Shown here: positions 59,214 to 64,000 of the stretch, one piece after another
How the letters are laid out: the number at the start of each line of letters is the position of its first letter
How positions within the stretch are numbered: position 1 is the first letter of the stretch
NCBI RefSeq assembly: GCF_013155335.1
Contig: NZ_JABJQZ010000008.1
Location: 62,001-126,000, forward strand
Origin: Nocardioides sp. zg-1230
GTDB lineage: Bacteria; Actinomycetota; Actinomycetes; Propionibacteriales; Nocardioidaceae
Reading direction: 5' to 3'
Length of the DNA stretch: 64,000 nucleotides
Translations under genes and position numbers: made by a program
Notes under the pieces: model-generated
Database searches by the model: none
What the model saw: the letters and a program-made list of their open reading frames with translations, nothing else
Told to the model about the DNA's origin: nothing

Positions 59214-60374
59214 TCAGCGGACTCCCAGCAGGTGCTCCATGGCGAGCTGGTCGAGCGCCTCCAGGCCGACGCTGCGTGCGCCGAGCCCCTCGACGTCGTA
59301 CGACGCCGCGCGGAGGTCGGCGAGCGACTCACCCTCGGCGAGGGTCGGGGTGCGCAGCGTGTCGACCTCGGCGGCGGCGAGGGCCGCGACCACGTCGGGG
59401 TCGGCGCGGAAGGCGCGGACCTTGTCGCGCAGGATCAGGTAGTTGCGCATGCAGCCGCGAGCCGACTCCCAGACACCGTCCTCGGCCTCGGCGCGGGGGG
59501 GCTTGAAGTCGAAGTGCACGTAGCCGTCGTAGGCCTTGCCGGTCCCGGCGCCGAGCAGGGCGTCGACGGTCCAGAAGGCGCCGCGCACGTTGCCCGCGCC
59601 GAAGCGCAGGTCCTGGTCGAAGCGGGGGCCGTGCTGGCCGTTGAGGTCGACGTGGAAGAGCTTGTCGTGCCACAGCGCCTGGCTGATGCCGTGGGCGAAG
59701 TTGAGCCCTGCCATCTCCTCGTGGCCCACCTCGGGGTTGAGGCCGACCATGTCGGGGTCGTCGAGCTCGGCGATGAGCGCGAGGGCGTGGCCGATGGTCG
59801 GCAGCAGGATGTCGCCGCGCGGCTCGTTGGGCTTGGGCTCGAGGGCGAACCGCATGTCGTAGCCCTGCTCCTTGACGTAGGCGCAGAGCAGGTTGAGCGA
59901 CTCGCTGTAGCGGTCGAGGGCGGCCTGGACGTCCTTCGCGGCGCCGTGCTCGGCGCCCTCGCGGCCGCCCCACAGGACGAACGTCTTCGCACCCAGCGAT
60001 GCCGCGAGGTCGATGTTGCGCAGCGCCTTGGTGAGCGCGTAGCGCCGCACCTCGCGGTTGTTGGCGGTGAGGGCGCCCTCCTTGAAGACCGGGTGGCCGA
60101 ACAGGTTGGTGGTCACCATCTCGACGGCGAGCCCGGTGTCGGCCAGCGCCTTCTCGAACTGCTCGAGCACGGCGTCGCGCTTGTCGTCGTCGGGGACGAG
60201 GTCGTCGTCGTGGAAGGTGACGGCCGCCGCGCCGAGCTCGGCGAGCTTGTAGGTGGCCTCGACGGGGTCGAGCAGCGCGCGGGAGGCGGGTCCGAACACG
60301 TCGGTGCCCTGCCAGCCCACCGTCCAGAGGCCGAACGAGAACTTGTCGTCGGGGGTCGGGGTGTAGTCGGTCAT
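59214..60374 (-). CDS. xylA: Xylose isomerase
   Basis: A 386-residue class I xylose isomerase that converts D-xylose to xylulose and also isomerises glucose. KFSFGLWTVGWQGTDVFG is the actinobacterial N-terminal signature. The catalytic His55 and Asp58 are in VTFHDDDLVP. Metal sites appear in LEPKPNEPRGD, GLNPEVGHEEM and HFDFKPPR. AGGAGA precedes the ATG by seven bases. It overlaps the Gfo/Idh gene by four bases. No xylulokinase gene is in the window. Confidence 0.97.
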   Translation of the reverse strand: MTDYTPTPDDKFSFGLWTVGWQGTDVFGPASRALLDPVEATYKLAELGAAAVTFHDDDLVPDDDKRDAVLEQFEKALADTGLAVEMVTTNLFGHPVFKEGALTANNREVRRYALTKALRNIDLAASLGAKTFVLWGGREGAEHGAAKDVQAALDRYSESLNLLCAYVKEQGYDMRFALEPKPNEPRGDILLPTIGHALALIAELDDPDMVGLNPEVGHEEMAGLNFAHGISQALWHDKLFHVDLNGQHGPRFDQDLRFGAGNVRGAFWTVDALLGAGTGKAYDGYVHFDFKPPRAEAEDGVWESARGCMRNYLILRDKVRAFRADPDVVAALAAAEVDTLRTPTLAEGESLADLRAASYDVEGLGARSVGLEALDQLAMEHLLGVR

Positions 60375-61564
60375 GCGGGGATCTCCTGCCACGAATCGTT
60401 GTCAGAGCTGGTCTCGACCGCGGCCAGGACGCGCTGCACCTGGAGTCCGTCGGCAAAGGATGGGGAAGGGGCGTCGCCGGCCGCGATGTCGCGGACCAGG
60501 TCGACCGCCTGGTGGATGAAGCCGTGCTCGTAGCCGATGACGTGGCCCGGCGGCCACCACGCGCCGACGTAGGGGTGCTGCGGCTCGGTGACGAGGATGC
60601 GGCGGAAGCCCGCGGTGCGGGCGTCCTCGGTGCCGTCGAAGAAGTGGAGGACGTTCATGTCCTCGAAGTCGAAGGCGATGCTGCCCTGCGAGCCGTTGAC
60701 CTCGATGCGGATCGCATTCTTGCGGCCCGACGCGAAGCGGGTCGCCTCGAAGACGCCCATCGCACCCCCGCGGAAGTCGGCCAGGAAGGTGGCGGCGTCG
60801 TCGACGGTCACCTTCCCGGTGCCGGTGCCGGCCGTGCCGGACAGGCCCGAGTGCTCGCTGGGCAGCGGCCGCTCGTCGACGAAGGTGTGCAGGCGGCCGG
60901 TGACCCGGCTGATGGTGTCGCCGGTGATGAACTGCGTGATGTCGATGATGTGGGCGCCGATGTCGCCGAGGGAGCCCGAGCCGGCCTTGTCCTTCTCCAG
61001 GCGCCACGAGAGGGGTGCCTGCGGGTCGACGATCCAGTCCTGGAGGTACTGGGCGCGCACGTGGTGCAGCGTGCCGAGGCGGCCCTCGGCGACGAGCTGG
61101 CGCGCCAGGGCGATCGCGGGCACCCGGCGGTAGGTGAAGCCGACCATCGCCCGGACGCCGGACGCGGCGGCCGCCTCGGCGGCGCGGGTCATCGCCTCGG
61201 CCTCCTCGACGCTGTTGGCCAGCGGCTTCTCGCACAGGACGTGCTTGCCGGCCTCGAGGGCGGCGATGACGATCTCGGCGTGGGTGTGGCCGGGGGTGCA
61301 GACGTCGACGAGGTCGATGTCGTCGCGCTCGACGAGGGCCTGCCAGGAAGTCTCGGTGGACTCCCACCCGAGGCGCTCGGCGGCGGCACGGACGCCCTCC
61401 GGGTCGCGCCCGGCGACGGCCCTCATGCGCGGACGGAGCGGGAGGTCGAAGAACCGCGGGGCGGTGCGCCAGGCGTGCGAGTGCGCTGCGCCCATGAAGG
61501 CGTAGCCCACCATGCCGACCGACAGGTCGCGCGTGCTGGCGTGGGTGTCGGGAGTGGTGGTCAT
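60371..61564 (-). CDS. Gfo/Idh/MocA-family sugar dehydrogenase
   Basis: A 397-residue NAD(P)-dependent oxidoreductase. The Rossmann motif is MVGYAFMGAAHSHAW, and VLCEKPLANSVEEAEAM holds the catalytic lysine. The DIGAHIIDITQFITGD segment is in the substrate lobe. AGGAGGT lies five bases before the ATG, the strongest ribosome binding site in this region. It is translationally coupled to xylA. The enzyme probably oxidises an imported sugar or inositol derivative; the exact substrate cannot be assigned. Confidence 0.9.
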   Translation of the reverse strand: MTTTPDTHASTRDLSVGMVGYAFMGAAHSHAWRTAPRFFDLPLRPRMRAVAGRDPEGVRAAAERLGWESTETSWQALVERDDIDLVDVCTPGHTHAEIVIAALEAGKHVLCEKPLANSVEEAEAMTRAAEAAAASGVRAMVGFTYRRVPAIALARQLVAEGRLGTLHHVRAQYLQDWIVDPQAPLSWRLEKDKAGSGSLGDIGAHIIDITQFITGDTISRVTGRLHTFVDERPLPSEHSGLSGTAGTGTGKVTVDDAATFLADFRGGAMGVFEATRFASGRKNAIRIEVNGSQGSIAFDFEDMNVLHFFDGTEDARTAGFRRILVTEPQHPYVGAWWPPGHVIGYEHGFIHQAVDLVRDIAAGDAPSPSFADGLQVQRVLAAVETSSDNDSWQEIPA

Positions 61565-61696
61565 CGGACCTCCTCGTGTGCGAGCTGGTGGGTGTCGGGG
61601 CGCGGCTCGTACGGCCCGGGTGCCGCGCGGTGGCGCGCCCGGGGCGTGACGGTGTTCAGCAGTGGTGGTGCGGGTGCAACGGGGTGGTGCGGGGTG

Positions 61697-61729
61697 CCGC
61701 GGCGGCTCCCGACGAGGGAGCCGCCGCGG
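61697..61729 (-). terminator. Perfect 14-bp hairpin after the sugar-binding protein gene
   Basis: CCGCGGCGGCTCCC pairs exactly with its inverse across a GACGA loop, seven bases beyond the stop codon of the binding-protein gene. It should end or weaken transcription between the ABC genes and the dehydrogenase-xylA pair. Confidence 0.85.
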
Positions 61730-61735
61730 GACGCC

Positions 61736-62809
61736 TCAGGACTCGAAGGCCGTGTCGATGTACTGGTCGACGTTGTCCGAGGTGACGACCGGGGCGAAGA
61801 GCTGCACCGTGCGGGGCACCTCGACCTCGACGAGGTCGCTCATCGCCTTGTCCTGGACCAGCAGGCGGGCGAGCTTGACGCCGTCCGCGCCCTGGGTCGA
61901 CGGGTAGATGACGGTGGCCTTGAGGACACCGCTGTCCTCCTGGATCGCGCGCATGGCGTTGGCCGAGCCGGCGCCGCCGATCATCGTGAACTCGTCGCGG
62001 CCGGCGTTCTCGATGGCCGCGAGCACGCCGACGCCCTGGTCGTCGTCGTGGTTCCAGAGGAAGTCGATCTTCGGCTCGGCCTGGAGCAGGTTCGCCGCGA
62101 CCTCCTCGCCGCTCTCGACGGTGAACTCGGCGGCCTGGCGGGCGTCGACGTCGAGGCCGCACTCGGACAGCGCGTCCTCGAAGCCCTGGCTGCGGTCCTG
62201 GGTGAGCGGCAGCGAGTCGATGCCGGCGATCTCGGCGACGATCGCGTCCTTGTTGTCACCGGCCTGCTCGCAGACGTACTGGCCGGCCGAGACGCCCATG
62301 CCGTAGTTGTCGCCGAGCACCGTGACGCGGGCCGCGTTGGGGTCGTCGAACTCGCGGTCGACGTTGATGACCGGGATGCCGGCCTCCATCGCCTTGAGCG
62401 CCACCGGCGTCATCGCGGCACCGTCGAAGGGCAGCAGGACGATGGCGTCGACGCCGTCGTTGATGAAGGTCTCGACCTGGCTGATCTGGAGGTTGACGTC
62501 GTTGGTGCCCTCCGCGATCTGGAGGTCGACGTCGGGGTACTGCTCCGCGAGGTCGCGGACGTTGTTGGTGATGGCGGCCATCCAGCCGTGGTCCGCGGCG
62601 GGCGCCGAGAAGCCGATCGTGACCTGGTCGCCCTCCTCGTCGTTGCTGCCGGCGGCGGCGGCCGGTGCGGAGTCGCCGCTGTCGTCGTCCTCGGCAGCGT
62701 CCTGGGCGCTGCCGGTGCACGCGGCGAGGGACAGGACGGCGACCGCGCCGACCACGAGGCCGGAGTAGCGGCGGCTCTGGTGCCGTCGGAAGGGAGTGCG
62801 CAGTCGCAT
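61736..62809 (-). CDS. ABC sugar transporter substrate-binding lipoprotein (RbsB/XylF-like)
   Basis: A 357-residue lipoprotein. The signal ends at LSLAAC (Cys31), followed by an acidic linker to about 62. The type I periplasmic binding fold then starts VTIGFSAPAADHGWMAAITN. LLPFDGAAMTPVALKAMEAG and VINVDREFDDPNAARVTVLG are typical of pentose- and hexose-binding proteins. AAGGAG precedes the ATG. Encoded after the permease, it should deliver a sugar or polyol. Xylose is a reasonable guess because of xylA but is not proven. Confidence 0.92.
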   Translation of the reverse strand: MRLRTPFRRHQSRRYSGLVVGAVAVLSLAACTGSAQDAAEDDDSGDSAPAAAAGSNDEEGDQVTIGFSAPAADHGWMAAITNNVRDLAEQYPDVDLQIAEGTNDVNLQISQVETFINDGVDAIVLLPFDGAAMTPVALKAMEAGIPVINVDREFDDPNAARVTVLGDNYGMGVSAGQYVCEQAGDNKDAIVAEIAGIDSLPLTQDRSQGFEDALSECGLDVDARQAAEFTVESGEEVAANLLQAEPKIDFLWNHDDDQGVGVLAAIENAGRDEFTMIGGAGSANAMRAIQEDSGVLKATVIYPSTQGADGVKLARLLVQDKAMSDLVEVEVPRTVQLFAPVVTSDNVDQYIDTAFES

Positions 62810-62914
62810 GGGTCGTGCTCCTTGTGTGTGTTCTCGATGGGTGCGGTGCTGCGGCCGGCGCTCCGAGACGTGCCGGCGTGGTGGTGCGGTGGTTCCGAGT
62901 GCGGGGTGCTGCGG

Positions 62915-63991
62915 CTAGGTGGACGTCGCGTTGCGCGCCAGGCGCTGCTGGAGCAGGACGGCGACGACGATGATCAGGCCCTTGGCGACCGCCTGGGTCG
63001 AGGTGTCCTGGTTGTTGAGGGTGAACACGTTGCCGAGGGTGGCGAAGATGAGCACGCCCAGGACGGTGCCGACGATCGTGCCGCGCCCGCCGGTGAGCAG
63101 GGTGCCGCCGATGACGACGGCCGCGATGACGTCGAGCTCGAGGAGCGTGCCGTGGGTCGAGCTGCCGGTCGTGGTGCGGCTGACCAGCATCAGCGCCGCG
63201 AGCCCGCAGCAGAAGCCGACGAGCACGTAGAGCATCACGGTGTGCCGGTTGACGTTGATGCCCGCGAGTCGCGCGGCCTCGGGATTGCCGCCGACGGCGA
63301 GGGTGCGCCGGCCGAACGTCGTACGGTTGAACAGGACCCAGCCGGCCACCGCGACGATCGCGAAGATGATCACCAGGAACGGCACGCCGAGCACGTCGGC
63401 GGAGAAGAACTCCTTGAAGCCGTCGACGGTCACGATCTGCGTACGACGCTCGGAGATGATCTCGGCGAGACCGCGCGCGGCGGCGAGCATCGCCAGTGTC
63501 GTGATGAACGGCACCACCTTGCCGTACGCGATCACGAGTCCGTTGACGAGGCCGCAGGCGGAGCCGACGGCCAGGGCGGCGAACACCATGATGATCCAGT
63601 GCGTGTCCTCCGCCATCGTCTGGGTGGCGAACGTCGTCGCCCAGACCGAGCAGAGCGCCAGGATCGCGCCGACCGACAGGTCGATGCCGCCGCCGGTGAT
63701 GACGAAGGTCATCCCGATGCTGACCACGCCGATGGTCGAGGCGAAGCGCAGGATCGTGAGGGTGTTGTCGATGCTGGCGAACCGGTCGCCTGCGGTGATG
63801 ATGCCCGCCGCGCAGATCAGCAGGAGCGCCACGACGAGGCCGAGGTTGCGGCCGAACGGGCCGCTCATCAGGCCGCCTCCGCCGTTACCTCCCGACTCCG
63901 CGGCGGCGCGCTCCACCCTGACCGACTCCGTGGAGGCTGGGACGGTGTTCTCCACCGCGCCCGTGTCCCGACTCGTGCTCTGCTCGCTCAT
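62915..63991 (-). CDS. ABC sugar transporter permease (RbsC/XylH-like)
   Basis: A 358-residue permease with about ten hydrophobic helices after a hydrophilic N-terminal tail of some 45 residues. FVITGGGIDLSVGAILAL is the conserved RbsC-family block, and GGNPEAARLAGINVNRH corresponds to the cytoplasmic coupling loop. IGGTLLTGGRGTIVGT is also typical. AAAGG lies before the ATG at the right edge. The ATP-binding subunit should lie immediately upstream, outside the window. Confidence 0.93.
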   Translation of the reverse strand: MSEQSTSRDTGAVENTVPASTESVRVERAAAESGGNGGGGLMSGPFGRNLGLVVALLLICAAGIITAGDRFASIDNTLTILRFASTIGVVSIGMTFVITGGGIDLSVGAILALCSVWATTFATQTMAEDTHWIIMVFAALAVGSACGLVNGLVIAYGKVVPFITTLAMLAAARGLAEIISERRTQIVTVDGFKEFFSADVLGVPFLVIIFAIVAVAGWVLFNRTTFGRRTLAVGGNPEAARLAGINVNRHTVMLYVLVGFCCGLAALMLVSRTTTGSSTHGTLLELDVIAAVVIGGTLLTGGRGTIVGTVLGVLIFATLGNVFTLNNQDTSTQAVAKGLIIVVAVLLQQRLARNATST

Positions 63992-64000
63992 GCGACCTTT

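Noticed and set aside
54536..59506. Plus-strand frame of more than 1600 codons opposite the giant protein
   Set aside because: The minus strand shows clear ThuA, PQQ-type propeller, PKD and LamG-like blocks; the opposite frame has only Val/Gly/Arg-rich shadow sequence.
1..64000. tRNA, rRNA, integrase, transposase, toxin-antitoxin or phage-defence genes
   Set aside because: I looked for these by eye on both strands and found nothing supportable; a tRNAscan or HMM search would be decisive.

Overview
The window is 64 kb of very GC-rich, densely packed chromosome from an actinobacterium. The gene order glnD-glnB-amt / ftsY / smc / mutM-rnc-rpmF-coaD-rsmD-recG / rpmB / thiL / ddl / gpsA / hup / leuD-leuC / IclR is the conserved actinobacterial core order. 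The frequent GTG and TTG starts, an F420 gene (cofC), an HU protein with a lysine-rich tail and the protein sequences suggest a Nocardioides-like member of the Nocardioidaceae. That assignment is inference from family resemblance. I see no rRNA, tRNA, CRISPR array, prophage, integrase or insertion sequence.

Positions 1-41655 are mostly housekeeping. They hold nitrogen signalling (amt, PII, GlnD); membrane targeting (ftsY); chromosome condensation and segregation (smc); DNA repair (mutM, recG, ogt, an Ada-AlkA fusion); ribosome genes (rpmB, rpmF, rnc, rsmD); cofactor genes (coaD, thiL, cofC); cell wall and lipid genes (ddl, gpsA, plsC); and leucine synthesis (leuCD with a divergent IclR regulator). 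Lineage-specific pieces interrupt this core: two glycan-type glycosyltransferase genes (3052-6976), two SAM methyltransferases with coiled-coil tails (8272-9195 and 17318-18382), a glyoxylate/glycolate-type pair (aminotransferase plus FAD oxidase, 14764-17258), an MFS exporter and a Cys/Met-type PLP enzyme (31148-32221).

Positions 41729-47635 form a carboxylate uptake module. A CitA/DcuS-like sensor kinase and its response regulator face away from a tctCBA tripartite tricarboxylate transporter operon, which ends in a translationally coupled universal stress protein. A secreted M28 peptidase, a frameshifted copC-like gene and a long minus-strand carbohydrate region (50127 to the right edge) follow. 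That region encodes an ABC sugar permease and binding protein, a Gfo/Idh/MocA dehydrogenase, xylose isomerase, a 2142-residue secreted ThuA/sugar-dehydrogenase-like multidomain protein, a TIM-barrel isomerase and an inositol-phosphate-synthase-like enzyme. The ABC ATPase probably lies just past the right edge.

The most distinctive non-coding feature is a set of long dyads at nearly every roomy convergent gene junction (7006-7107, 28002-28070, 32260-32337, 35134-35162, 47644-47689). There is also a REP-like cluster of four alternating GTGGCGGC arms (38862-38988) and a 51-bp tandem duplication (32449-32562). No clearly undescribed multi-gene system is evident. The best leads are the palindromic elements, the giant secreted protein with its sugar operon, and the scattered surface-glycan genes.
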